Of a stretch of DNA of 64,000 nucleotides, positions 23,201-34,547 are shown in pieces. The translations under genes and the position numbers were made by a program. The notes under the pieces are model-generated. The model saw only the letters and a list, made by a program, of their open reading frames with translations. It was not told the origin of the DNA and did not search any database. Location: contig NC_092354.1 of the NCBI RefSeq assembly GCF_963676685.1, forward strand, positions 12,344,746-12,408,745, read 5' to 3'. Source of the DNA: Mytilus edulis (Eukaryota; Mollusca; Bivalvia; Mytilida; Mytilidae). The stretch's first letter is position 1, and the number at the start of each line of letters is the position of its first letter.

Positions 23201-25647
23201 TCCCAAAAGTAGTACAACACACTGTAAAAGTTTCTTTGAGAAAGCGCAGGTGGGATTTTTTTTATTTTCATTTTATGTTCTAAAAGAAATGCACTACGAA
23301 ATAATTGTGGTCTCGGACCAACAACTACACTTAAAATAAAACATGTATATTGACATATTAGGATTTCATTATACGGTAATTAGCCAATAGACACGTGGGA
23401 AAACTGTATACTGCAACTCTTATATAATTCCTAAAATAATACTAACATTTGAGTAAAGCAAAAAAACAACAGTCACTGAACACCCTCATAAAAGTTAAAG
23501 CAATATGATGCTCTATAATAACAATATTAATTATTATTAAATGATATCAGCAAAGCAGCCCTAGTATGAATAAATCAGTATCTAAATAATGGTGACTTTG
23601 TCCTGTTGATATCAATCCGGAGTAAATATTTGTTTTCGGACAGTTCCTTTCCGTATTGGCCCCCGTATAAGCCCATGGGCTAATGCTGGACGTTCACTTC
23701 CGGTTTCAATTTTCTTACGACTCAGCTTATAACTGTTAACTTTGAACGTATTGTTATGCATAAAATGCATTTTTATTTGTAAGTGATACATTTGTCCTGG
23801 CAAAATATGTCTGGGCGGACACATAAAACTAGTATAAAAAGTCAATGGTTACAGAATTTACTAGTATATTAAGTCCGATATTAGTAATCTATGTCCCCAG
23901 ACTAATATTCCTAGGAAATCATGCCCTATAAAATCCTATAATAAATGGAAATTTAAATGTTATGTTTTACATATTCATATATTTGAACTTAATGTTTTGT
24001 AACGTCTTGAAACGGAAATATTTCTCAGCCTTTTCGAGTACGACCCTCCATTATTTTCACTGTTTCATTTCCGATGATCAATCATCAGAACGCAGACGAT
24101 TCTAGAATATAACTGTTTGAAAATGTTCCTCCCCGCTACTTTATAATGAATTGTTATAGCATTTTCTTAGATTAAGTATTTGGACGAGAAATCAGAAATT
24201 ACATCTGACAATGTTGACAAAAATTCCATCGTGAATGCGAAAAGACAAGTATGAATTTCTGTATCTTCTTCTACTTTAAGATAAGTTGCTTAGTTTAATT
24301 GAAGAATAACAATCATTCAATAAAAGTGTTATGAACTGGCTGTGTTGACCCTGTTATAAATCGTCGATTATAATTTGATAATAATATTTCTATTACAGGA
24401 ATGGTTAGTGGTCTAGTAGTCGGCAATGTTATTATACTGATTTTGATCTTCGTTACCATGTACATAATTTACAGGAAATATAGGTAATATTTCATAAGTA
24501 TGCTACTATATCAATTTAAGATTAAAATGTCGTTTGCTAAATCAGTTCATGTGGCAAATATTTCAATCCCAATGACACATTATTAACATGAAGTGTGCTA
24601 ATAATGATAGAATAAAAGTTCAGTTAGAATTAGGAAATTTTTTAATAAAGAGAGAAGAGTAAAGCTATTACAGGAATGTTACTCAAGTCGAAAAACTAAC
24701 AAAGCAACGACAAAAAACGAATAATGACAGTTAGACAAACAACAGTTTATAATACAGTTAGACAAACATCAGAAAAGCCAGTGTAAAACAAACCCCAATA
24801 AAAACCAAGGGTGATCTCAGGTGCTTCGGAAGGGAAAGCATATCCGACGGCACATGTGGCAACCATCGTGTTACTCATACAAGTAAAAACCTGGTGATCA
24901 GTCTAAATCGATATGTTACATTCAAAGTAAATGGACGTTATTACGGTCACGTCATCTGTAAAACAAGATACGAAAAAAATTAAGAACTCATACATGATTG
25001 ATGATAAAATCAATATGTGTGCCATGCAATAAAATCAATATTCAAACATATATTAATAACAAATACCTATTAATTTCTTCATTCGAATTATGAATTGAAA
25101 GTAGTTTGTATGTTGACAACTATATGTAGATTTTGTTTTCTTGTCTTAATTTCTTGTTGTGACCTTTCATATGATACTTACTTTCACCAATATCACTCAT
25201 CTAAAATTATTAGTAAGATTTATAATTTTATTATTCACTGTTATTTTTTTCAGAAAAAATGGCCAAACATCTAAATCAATTATGAGGACAGAAAATAGTG
25301 ACCCGAAGAAAAATAATTTTTCATTATACGCATCCGTATCAGAAGAAACAATTACATCCGGGAATGTTCTATCGAATGATCAATCAAACTTAGTTCCTTC
25401 TGACTCAAACAATTCTCAGAAACATCATAAATTCAACTCGTTTCAAAATGCAAAAACTTCAAATACGAAAGAAGAAGATCATTATGAAATCAAACCCGAT
25501 GGCGTTTACGACATTTCTTCCCGTAATGCACTTAACAAAACAGAGAAGGAAAATGACAATATTTACGATCGTCAATTAGAAGACACATACGACACAGGAA
25601 ATCTTAAAGGTATCAACCAGACCGTAGATGTTTACGATCACACATAG
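17046..25647 (+). CDS. C-type-lectin-like / WSC-domain type I membrane receptor (5' end missing)
   Basis: Seven exons (17046-17231, 19309-19433, 20874-21021, 21974-22087, 22747-22824, 24399-24483, 25254-25647) join in frame with GT-AG sites and matching phases (1,0,1,1,1,2) to a 376-residue product ending at TAG. In order it has a C-type-lectin-like segment (YYQAEQFCNNVGGVLL), a WSC domain (KCADFC, SCFCYNKS, FCFGQEI), a short Cys-bearing stalk, one membrane helix and a ~130-residue cytoplasmic tail with five tyrosine sites, four of them [VIT]YD. Such proteins sit at the cell surface, bind carbohydrate and may signal by tyrosine phosphorylation; both roles are inferred. The lectin segment is shorter than a full C-type lectin fold. 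The exon giving the start codon and signal peptide is not identified and must end in phase 1. Confidence 0.8.
17563..18372. repeat. 16-unit satellite array of 45- and 55-bp units in intron 1 of the receptor gene
   Basis: Units start with CACTGATACACTAACATAGA and end with ccatacttacaacatgtgta (long, 55 bp) or stop 10 bp earlier (short, 45 bp). Start positions give the order S S L S L L L S S L L S S L L L. Units differ by almost nothing except the c/a in gata[c/a]ac, so the array is young. There is no spacer-like variation, so it is not a CRISPR array. Confidence 0.92.
18575..18890 (+). repeat. dispersed repeat, family E
   Basis: Contains ggtgtcaaagagacaacaac, tcttcaatgtagcg and ttaaacatgttttttgagat. 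Further copies at 37405-37545 and, more diverged, 17270-17370. Confidence 0.65.
19309..19433 (+). CDS. receptor exon: first half of WSC domain
   Basis: Acceptor tattcag, donor cag|gtaaat, phases 1 to 0. It encodes NCYYDGNINTLRTA and KCADFCANENYTRFAVQ, the N-terminal half of a WSC domain with its C-x3-C pair. Confidence 0.8.
20874..21021 (+). CDS. receptor exon: second half of WSC domain
   Basis: Acceptor ttttttacag, donor aaaag|gtaaac, phases 0 to 1. It encodes SCFCYNKS (the CFCG-like WSC signature), FCFGQEIQCPGNSNDVCGTG and YGSFPYYVVY, completing the domain. Confidence 0.82.
21974..22087 (+). CDS. receptor exon: extracellular stalk
   Basis: Acceptor ctatttatag, donor gcg|gtatgt, phases 1 to 1. 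It encodes NNICRTRLYADTTTSSKEIN and CNSTNMTYICSG, with three cysteines and N-glycosylation sequons. Confidence 0.75.
22747..22824 (+). CDS. receptor exon: juxtamembrane stalk
   Basis: Acceptor tatttcag, donor aaag|gtttgt, phases 1 to 1. It encodes GSSDDIECNLNDLLQSKSSE and a short GGK linker. Confidence 0.7.
24399..24483 (+). CDS. receptor exon: transmembrane helix
   Basis: Acceptor tattacag, donor tatag|gtaata, phases 1 to 2. It encodes VVGNVIILILIFVTMYIIY followed by RKYR, a hydrophobic span with a basic stop-transfer end, so the C-terminus faces the cytoplasm. Confidence 0.85.
24640..24860 (-). repeat. 3' region of clade B Penelope-like element
   Basis: Reverse-oriented copy with gtgatctcaggtgcttcgga and ggcacatgtggcaac, lying in the last intron of the receptor gene. 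Confidence 0.55.
25254..25647 (+). CDS. receptor last exon: cytoplasmic tail
   Basis: Acceptor tttttttcag, phase 2 in, stop TAG at 25645-25647. The hydrophilic tail holds SLYASV, DHYEIKPDGVYDIS, NIYDRQ, DTYDTG and DVYDHT. The repeated [VIT]YD sites suggest phosphotyrosine docking; they do not fit the ITAM consensus. In-frame codons before 25254 are hydrophobic intron translation. Confidence 0.85.
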
Positions 25648-25789
25648 CAATAATCATGTTTAATTACAATCCTTGGATATAAGACATACTACAGTCGAGT
25701 ATTGAATGGAAGCTTGGTCATGTGCTAGCTTCACACCGGATGTCCCCATCCGAAATCCGAGGAATAATCCCAATCCCGCGGAGCAATTA

Positions 25790-25795
25790 AATAAA
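25790..25795 (+). promoter_or_regulatory. candidate polyadenylation signal of the receptor gene
   Basis: AATAAA about 145 bp after the stop codon, on the coding strand. Confidence 0.45.
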
Positions 25796-26284
25796 AGATT
25801 GTAACGGTGGGTAGGTATTTAATTCCCAAGGATCACAATTCCTCTATAGGAATCGGATCCAGATTTTACTTTTCTAACTTTTCATTAATCGCTCCACGAG
25901 ACCCGCGGTTTCCGATCAGCATACCCGGTTTGAGCCTAATCTTTACTGTGTCTAAAATCAATCTAGATGTTCCTTTTTTATTGGGCAAGAAATAAATGAT
26001 GATCTATTTTAAACTACAATGTATGTGAAGGGTTTTTTTCTTTCCAATACATGACGACCAAATTGCATACTTTCCTCTTCTACGATTAAATAATAATAAA
26101 ACAATGCGTTTTGTTGTACTTCTAGCTTCGTTTGAAACATTGAGCAATTGCTCGATGCATAAACAAAGGCGACCAAAGAAGACATCTACAGGTGTTAATG
26201 GCACATCTTCTTATTGAATAGAACGATTTGATACATCGCTCGCTAAAAGAAACATGTTCATCATGGTGTACTTCGTTCACATTG

Positions 26285-26975
26285 TTTAGGCTGATGGTGC
26301 CACATGTGGAGCAGAATCTCCTTACCCTTCCAGAGCACCGAATATCCCACTAGTTTTGCTTTAAAGGGAACCAAGCTGCTCTTGCTTAAGTTTTAAATGA
26401 CGTTCGTGCCTTGTAATTCTTTGATCTATCGCTAACAGTCTTGTTTAGCTCTTGTCATAGACAAACGTGTTTTAATTTGAAGGTCAAGTTTCAAGGTTAG
26501 AAAATGTATATGACCGATAGATTACGAATTGTATTATGTTATACAAACAGTTCATTCATCCGTCGAAAATAAACTTACTGTGCCAAGGAAAAAACTGATA
26601 AACGACGAAAAAACAATAACAGTCTACAAAACACTACGAAGAAAACTGAAAACTGAGCATCACGACCCCATCTTAATCGGGATGATCTTGCGTGTTATGA
26701 AGGATAATCAATTCTGTTCCAAAGAATATTATTTTTATAGGTTAGACAATACTTGGTCATGTTTTATGAAGATTTAATCCTAAGGCGAAGCACCTGAGAT
26801 CACCCCTAGTTTTTGGTGGGGTTCGTGTTGTTTATTCTTTAGTTTTCTATGTTGTGTCGTGTGTACTATTGTTTTTCTGTTTGTCCTTTTCATTTTTAGC
26901 CATGGAATTGTCAGTTTGTTTTAGATTTATGAGTTTGACTGTCCCTTTGGTATCTTTCGTCCCTCTTTTAGAACA
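26285..26975 (+). repeat. two 3'-region fragments of clade B Penelope-like element
   Basis: 26285-26355 has gccacatgtggagcagaatc. 26785-26975 has agcacctgagatcaccccta, atttttagccatggaattgt and tttggtatctttcgtccctc. The stretch between has no supported feature. Confidence 0.6.
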
Positions 26976-27204
26976 TGTTCACACTTTCGAGTGACCTTAC
27001 AAAACTATTCTTTCCTATTGTAATATCAAACCTAAATAAGAGTTCACTTTTTATAATGAACTAAATATAAAACATAGGTAATGATCATTTCAATGGATTA
27101 AATGAAATAGCACTGACATAGTTTGTGAAGGATAAATTGTTTTTCTTCTGCTTCATGTAAAATTTAATACTTATATGTCTTTCGATTTTTTTAATTTTAA
27201 ATAT

Positions 27205-27365
27205 AGATTCTACCACTGCATCGAGTGTGATACGATATTTATCCACTCGAGACAGTTAAATTTTCAAATTTAAAACGAGAGGCTCGCCGAGCGTTTTAAA
27301 TATTTAAAATTTTACTGTCGAAAGTGGATAAAAATCTTATTACACGAGATTCGGTGGTAGAATCT
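27205..27365. mobile_element. fold-back MITE
   Basis: Ends agattctaccac and gtggtagaatct are exact inverted repeats. Pairing continues inward through atttatccact / agtggataaa and aaattt / aaattt, so the whole ~161 bp can fold into one hairpin. Confidence 0.75.
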
Positions 27366-27369
27366 GTTT

Positions 27370-28260
27370 CTCTAATGATTTTCAAACAATATGCAGGCAA
27401 ACGTGTTCCTTCTTTTCGAATGATCTGCAAAAAAATGTGTTCTTTCTATGTGACGTCATCGGGCATGGTCGCCTTTTTTCATGACGTCACAGTAGCAAAT
27501 TCAGAGGAAAGCAAGAAAATTCGACGTCATAATCGGATTTTAACCAATGAAGAACTGGGACCAAACGAACCACACGTTGATTACATTTTTTTTATACAAT
27601 GGGTGCAGAAAGAGATATATTGACGAAGAATAAGAGAAAAAGCAATACAATGTTATATAAATCCCCTTTTTGAAATTTGATATTTTTTTATAAATATAAA
27701 ACTCTCTGTATGAATATTTGAATTCAGACCATTCAACATTAAATGCTTACTTTTTATTGATAAATTTAAATGTATTGAAAAACAATCCTTGCTTTATATA
27801 TCAGCAGTCTGACATTGTGTTTTTTTTTTCAAATGTAAGGTATGTAAATTAGATAAATATCATTTTATTTAATCTTTAAAAAAAATGTGTGTATTCTATA
27901 TATGCATGACATTTTGCAAAATTCAAAAGGTTTTTATTTTAATCTTTGCTCTTTCATCTTTAATCAGTAGGCTATTTTCCCAAGGAAAATGCCTTAGGGG
28001 ATTGTACACTTCGTTAGTGCAGCTATTAAGAGTTCATTTTAATAATTAATTGACAATGAAAAGTCATTCATGTATAGCATTTCATAGTGCATGGAAAACC
28101 ATGTACTATGAAAATTGGAGGGCAAAAAGCTGACTTTTCATTGGACGAGAAGGAGTGAGTATGTTCTAATCACGGGTTGTTATTCTTAAAAAAATCAAAA
28201 CATTAACGTTTTCAAAGAGCTGGGCTAAAGTTCGAGTAACAAACAAGATATGAGACATGT
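27370..28260. other. no gene seen
   Basis: The 99-codon frame starting at 27324 begins inside the MITE arm and has no family resemblance. Otherwise AT-rich unique sequence. Confidence 0.45.
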
Positions 28261-28261
28261 A

Positions 28262-28850
28262 CAATCTATAATACTAAACTAACGAGGTAAAATTTGTCAG
28301 CCGTCTGGGGTAAAAATGACAAATCAAAGAATTTAACTTTATATATAGCTTATATAGGACAATGTTGTTGATTAAAAAAATATACCACCTCAGACCCTTT
28401 TGTTTTCCAAAAAATTGATATTGCTAATAATTAACAAGTTCCAGGTCGAATCCGATACAGATACCAATAGTACATTCACATGTTACCTATTACCTTATCT
28501 GTACGTTCCGCATCTGACAGGCGCACCACCAAACAGTGTATTTAGGATGTTGCTATATACTAAATTCAATCATTGTCAAATTGTTCCCTATTGTAGTATT
28601 TTAATATGTAAGACTTTCTAAGATGGCAATACGAATACTAAAAATCTGGACTTAAAATAAAGCGTATAGGTACAGTTTTCAATTTGTTAGCGGGCATGAC
28701 GTAAAACAGCGAATCAACGAATTCGACTTTATTTAAAACTAATATAGGACAATGCTGTTGATTAAAAAAGAAACTCCATTCCAGGACCTTTTGTTCTCCC
28801 AATAATTAATATTACCAATAATTGATAAGTTCCAGGTCTACGGGTTCAAA
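28262..28850 (+). repeat. direct duplication, two ~190-bp copies
   Basis: Copies at about 28262-28450 and 28650-28840 share tataggacaatg[tc]tgttgat and aataattgataagttccagg-type sequence with many substitutions, about 390 bp apart. Confidence 0.6.
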
Positions 28851-29327
28851 CAGAAAGATTTTGAAAGCAGAGAAAACTGCATCTTATAATCAGCATGACT
28901 TTATCAGATGACAAAACCAATACTAAAATAAGGCTTACGCATAGTTATATACTTTTATTCAGTCACGGACCCGCGATATCTCAGGTGTATTCTGGTTATA
29001 ATATGAAAATATATTTTCACATTACACAATTCATGATCATAATAAAAAAAAATCACGTTTAACACATTTTTTTATCATATTAAAAGGAAAACAGTACAAA
29101 TTTAAAGGTTTGTTTTAAATTTGCATCTACATTTTACCGACTATTTTCAATAAGCAGATGAATCCATTAATTCTTCAATAGTATTGAACAAGTTCCTTCT
29201 ATCAAGTACAAGCATTATCTATTTACCACTGGAACTGAGGACAGGGGACACTTCAGTTCATTTGTTGTGATGTGTGTTTAATAGTTTGTTTTATTTTTAT
29301 GTAAATATCATTATTATTATATATTAT

Positions 29328-29535
29328 AATGTGGAGCAGGATCTGTTTACCCTTCCGGAGCACCTGATATCACCCCAAGTTTTTGTTGGGGTTCGCGTTG
29401 CTTAATCTTTAGTTTTCAATGTTGTGTCATGTGTACTATTGTTGTCTGTTTGTCTTTTTCATTTTTAGCCAAAGCGTTGTGAGTTTATTTTCGATTTATG
29501 AGTTTGGCTGTCCTATTTTTCGTCCCTCTTTTACT
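29328..29535 (+). repeat. 3' region of clade B Penelope-like element
   Basis: ggagcaggatctgtttaccc, caccccaagtttttgttggg and ttttcgtccctcttttac in the family order, with no RT sequence attached. Confidence 0.65.
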
Positions 29536-29539
29536 TAAG

Positions 29540-30910
29540 CGTAAACTTCAAATTCGTTCGATTTGATTCGTTTTCTCAAAATGACGGATACCGAGGAACT
29601 AATTGATATCACCACATTTGTTAGTTCACGTTGAAAGGTTTAGTAAAACGGATTGCTGCTGTTGTGGAAATAATGTTTTATTCCGGATTCTTGCCATATT
29701 CGTTGTTTTTCTTCATTTTTTGTATGCATTCATTAGCCAATCACTTCGTGATCCAAAACAAAACACTCACAATTACTAATTATAATCGAGGAATCATATC
29801 ACCTGAAGCTTTTGCTTTTGAATGGTTCTTGTTACTTTTATTTTACGTTTGCATGTGGTTTTTTTTATCATAAGCAACGAATTATTTTAATAACGGATTT
29901 CCATAATGTAAGGACACTACAAACTTGTTGTCATTAGAAAGTTAATAATGGTAGCAGTGGATGCATTAAGGGTATGTATATCACATTTCTTGATTTGGAT
30001 GTAGGAGACAACTTGTTTGGAAACATTGTCGAATTTATCAACATTTGTTACCATGCTTTTCATTTTGAGAGTGATTGACGCTATCCTATATTTTTTATGT
30101 TTGATTTTTCTAGATATTTAAACACCAAAACAAACGTAAATTCCTGAACAAGGTGTATGCATTTTTGTTCAAGATGCATACAGAGGCAAATCGGAATATT
30201 CTGAAAAAGTGGATTCTTTTATTTGTTTCTATTGACCGAATCTATTTTTTTTTGTCACGCAAATGTGGAAACAAGTATAATTCGATTATGGATTTACAAC
30301 ACATACTTTTGAACGTTCAACTATCAACGCTAATTCGTTCCCTCTAAATTCTGTGACACGCCATGACCATTCCTTCCAAAGATGATAAAAAGTAGTGTTA
30401 AGTAAAATTCGGTAACAAGGGTTTGGCTGCTATGCATATTAGAATTTTTTTGTAACAAAACCTGAACAGAAAAAAATGAATGTTTACTTTCTAACTGTCA
30501 TTTCATATACCGAAACTAAACTTCATGTAACTTGTGAATGCCGTTTCGGACTATGCCAGACCATGGGTTACACGCGAGCCAGATGAACATAAACTGCACA
30601 CTTTATATGAGTTGCAGCAGACAACCAGTAAATATTATGCGCACACCGGTTAAAATATATATCTATGAAGCCTGTGGGACGATGCGGTGTTTTAAACTGG
30701 ATATTCGACGGAAAATAGATTATCTTCTTATGTATAAATAGAGACACAAAAAAAAGATTTTAGTTAAATGATACATGGTACCATTCGAGTCTACATATAA
30801 ACACCTTAAGGGGAAACCTTGGTTTTGTGTACTTGTTTTATGTATCCTTTTTGTTGATTTAACTCAGGAAAATTACCTTTTTATTCTCATCGGAATATAT
30901 GACTATTGTA
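29540..30910. other. no gene seen
   Basis: Several short frames of 64-80 codons, none with recognisable domains or splice context. Confidence 0.45.
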
Positions 30911-30914
30911 TCAT

Positions 30915-31035
30915 GCAAAGAGGGACGAAAGATACCAGAGGGACAGTCAAACTCATAAATCGAAATTAAACTGATAACGCCATGGCTAAAAATGAAAAGG
31001 ACAAACAGACAAACAATAGTACACATGACACAAAT
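30915..31035 (-). repeat. 3' end of clade B Penelope-like element
   Basis: agagggacgaaagataccag, gacagtcaaactcataaatc and atggctaaaaatgaaaagga in reverse orientation. Confidence 0.65.
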
Positions 31036-31769
31036 GACGTTTGCACGTTTTAGTTAGCGAATAATTTTTTATGTCTTTTTCTTTTAAGTAAAGATTGATC
31101 TTGTCAGCTATATCAAAGTTTTGACTTTCTCCGGAATGGAAAAACTTTATTTGGCTATATAATTAAAGGAACATAATACAGTTATTCAGACACGATACAA
31201 CTAAACTCTGTATTCTCGATAAATGCAAAAATTTTGAAACTAACAATATAGAATATAATAATTTGAGGTACAACATTATATTCTTACTGAATTAGAAGCT
31301 AATAAAATACTATGCAATTACAAATACGTTTGCGTGTGCCTTTCTATTACTGAATTCACATGTATCTTACTTACAAGTTCCTTTCCTTTCTGAAGATAAC
31401 TCACAATCATCAAAACTCCGTACCGTATCAAATTATTTTCGTACAAAAATAAAGACGATACCCTTTGTTCCATCTAAAACTTTTTGTCTTAGATAGTTTC
31501 TGTTTAATTTAGTTTATAAACTTTCAAAGACTCATATTTAATGCTTTCTATCTTGTACAAACTCCTGTTTATTTTTCATGACTGTGTGTTTGCCTCTAGA
31601 TATCGTTTGGCTTAATGTGTCGTAACAGTTGCAGTCGTATATTGGATTACCACACATCTCGTTTGTTGAGGCATGTTGTTTACAGAATCGATATAAAGTA
31701 TTTACATATACATTGACGATACACACTGTTTCTGTCATTATTTTAGAAAAGTCCATTACTACACGAAAC

Positions 31770-32835
31770 TAGAGGCGCCTTTAAAGAGCTTGTGTCGCTC
31801 ATCTTGGTCTATGTGCATATCAAACAAAGGACACAGATAGATTCATGACAAAATTGTGTTTTGGTGATGTTGATGTGTTTTTGTAGATCTTACTTTACTT
31901 ACATTCTTGCTACTTACAATTTTCTATAACTACAATAAACATGGCCCTCAAGTTACAATTGATACGTAGCTAGCTCAAAGTACGTTGATTTTGTTGAACG
32001 AGGAATACTACTTTCTCAAAAGTTGCCAAGACAGGGCTATGGATCAATCAAATTAAGGTCATCACTCAAGAAATTTTACGGTAGCCATCATGAGCTGATT
32101 GGCTATTATGACAAAAGTGTGTCAGAAATCTTATCTGATATTCTTCCTCAGTCTTAATTACCTTCCATCATTACCGACTTGAACAAAGAAATAACACGAC
32201 GGGTGCCGTATACGGTGCAGGAAATGCTTACCCTTCCGGAACACCTGATTTCACTCCCGGTTTTTAGTGGAGTTCGTGTTGTTTCTTAATTATTATTTAT
32301 AACTGTTGATGTAAATGTCCTTTGGTTTTGTGAGTCTTTGTTTACTCCTTGGTTTTGATTGTTATTGTCTTACTTTGCTGAACATTATTGCTGTTAACAG
32401 TTTATCTCTACTTATAATTATGTTCAAGGTTATAACCAAAAACGGTAAAATTTCCTTAAAATTACCAATTCAGGGGTAGCAACCCAACAACCGGTTATTT
32501 GATTCATCTACAAATTTCAGGGCAGACAGATCTTGACCTGATTAACAATTTTACCCTTGTCAGATTTGCTCTAAATGCTTTGGTTTCAGAGTTATAAGCC
32601 AAAATCTACATTTTACCCCTATGTTCTATTTCTAGCCATGATGGCCATCTTGGTTAGTTAGCCAGGTCACCGGACACATTTTTTAAACTAGATACCCCAA
32701 TAATGATTGTGTCCAAGTTTGGTTAAATTTGGCCCAGTAGTTTAAGAGGAAAAGATTTTTGTAAAAGTTAACGACGACGGACGAGAGGTGATGAGAAAAG
32801 CTCACTTGGCCCTATGGGCCAGGTGAGCTTAAAAG
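31770..32835 (+). mobile_element. dispersed bivalve repeat with a Penelope-like tail nested in it
   Basis: The outer element starts with gagcttgtgtcgctcatctt and resumes at about 32372 to end with aaaagctcacttggccctat gggccaggtgagctt. 32020-32375 is a retroelement tail. A similar segment (cttactttacttacattctt and cttactttgctgaacattat) stands on both sides of the insert, as if duplicated when it arrived. Confidence 0.6.
32020..32375 (+). pseudogene. 5'-truncated Penelope-like element tail (last ~36 codons plus 3' region)
   Basis: Translates to KLRSSLKKFYGSHHELI and SVSEILSDILPQS then TAA, followed by the 3' region with cttccggaacacctgatttc. A sister copy lies at 49740-50090 with the same C-terminus. 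Confidence 0.75.
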
Positions 32836-33936
32836 CATACGGATGATTTAACATCTATTCCATTTTAATATGACGTTCTTAAATTGCTTTCAGTACACAC
32901 CCGTGGTAAAATATGAATATAGTTGTATGTCAGCTAGTTGGCATTGTCATGATGTGTTTGGACTGTTTTAATCATACTCTCACGTCGTACGCTTTTCGTG
33001 AATGCGTTACCCGAGGTCAGTCTGTGTTAATGACGTCATATATATAATTTTATAATATAAATAAAGGCATAAAGAGAAAATCAGGATAAAATATTTATGC
33101 CCAAATGAATCATTTCTTAAGCCCTATATAATAAAACTTGAGCATAAAGGAACAAGATATACATATAAAAATACACACATTAACTTGCATGTCACATTTA
33201 TTAATAGGTTTGTGAAAACAAATAATTTATCATATACTTAGACTTAATGACATATGATTTTTACCGTATGCTAATAGCATTAAATTAACGTTTATTTCAT
33301 ATTTTTCGAATTAGTGCTTAGCGGGCTGATATGAAAAGTTTATCACATGCTTCGATTGTTATCACATGGCATTCAGGTGATACTCGGCAAATTCGGAAAA
33401 TGCACCTCAATGCTACGTTTTCAGGGAAAAACTTTACAAAGTAGTGTATAAAACAATTATTTGAATACTGGAAAGAAAATTGTGTAAAATAATAATAATA
33501 AAAAAATCAAACAAATGACTAAATAAATGCATTTTAAAAGTTTTTCTGAAAGATAATTTAGAAAGTTACTTTAAAAAAGTTGACTTTTCCAAACAATGTT
33601 CATTATGTATATTATTGAATTATTTTTTTGTCGATTCGACGGTCCATATTAAAATGGTTTTTTTTCTGTGTTGAGGCATATGATAGAAAAATTTCATATT
33701 GAATATATCAAATTTTGGGTCCGACGTCCGTGGACATTTTACTCTTTGAACTTTTTTCGGGAACCACGTAAAAGGATCAATATCTGAATCTGTTATTTTT
33801 CTCTACTGTTGAAGCATATGATGAAAAGATCATAACATGTCATTTTTCATATGGCATGTTTTAGCAGCCCTCGGTCAAAATTAGCCCTCGAGCTATGCGG
33901 CTCCTGGGTTGATATTGCACCTAGGGCTGATACAAT

Positions 33937-34029
33937 CTAAATTAAAAACCGATCTCTCATTGCTCCCGTCCCACGTGACATATCAGAAGACGAGAGCAAT
34001 GAGAGATAAGTTTTTAATTAGATTGGGGC
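33937..34029. mobile_element. fold-back repeat
   Basis: aatctaaattaaaaacc...atctctcattgctcccgtc pairs with gacgagagcaatgagagata and agtttttaattagatt over about 36 bp, around an ~18-bp loop. The flanks carry repeated agggctgata / ggggctgata. Confidence 0.65.
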
Positions 34030-34243
34030 TGATAATACATGCGATATGAAAAATGCCATGTAATAATTTGATATTATTGCATAGCAATATAATATTTCCC
34101 ACAGAACATAACCAAATGTTAGCGTGCAATACATTCAAATATTGCACTAGTGCATAAATCTTTAAAATTAATGACGTCATCAACGTCAAAATCTTAGTTT
34201 AAACCAATTTTTACTTTCAATATTATATTGCTATACAATAAAA

Positions 34244-34362
34244 GGGTTATTGCATGAATGCTGGGGAATATTGTCACTCGTAGAACATATATTGCACTCG
34301 CTAGCGCGTGCAATATAAAATTCTACTCGGGACAATATTCCCCAATATTCGTGCAATAACCC
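34244..34362. mobile_element. fold-back MITE
   Basis: gggttattgcatgaatgctg gggaatattgtc pairs with gacaatattccccaatattc gtgcaataaccc. Inner arms pair again at tatattgcac / gtgcaatata around a gctagc centre. Confidence 0.75.
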
Positions 34363-34488
34363 TATATTGGTATACTTATTGTTGGTAGTTTAAATAAAAC
34401 TTTGAAGTTGTACATGTAGTAGTTGAATGATTTGTACGTTCGAAATGCTTATAGATATAAAATATATCAAAATAATGCCTTATCTAAT

Positions 34489-34494
34489 TTTATT
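34489..34494 (-). promoter_or_regulatory. candidate polyadenylation signal of the TSP1/CEMIP-like gene
   Basis: AATAAA on the - strand about 55 bases after the TGA at 34548-34550. Confidence 0.5.
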
Positions 34495-34547
34495 CAGTCT
34501 TTTGTTATTTTGATATAAGCTATGAAAGGAACGGTCAAATTTTTTTT

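Noticed and set aside
25159-25253. Hydrophobic start of the last receptor frame as a signal peptide
   Set aside because: It is intron read-through ending in a polypyrimidine tract and AG; the membrane helix is in the previous exon.
26004-26204. 66-codon - strand ORF
   Set aside because: No recognisable domain, splice context or codon signal to separate it from chance.
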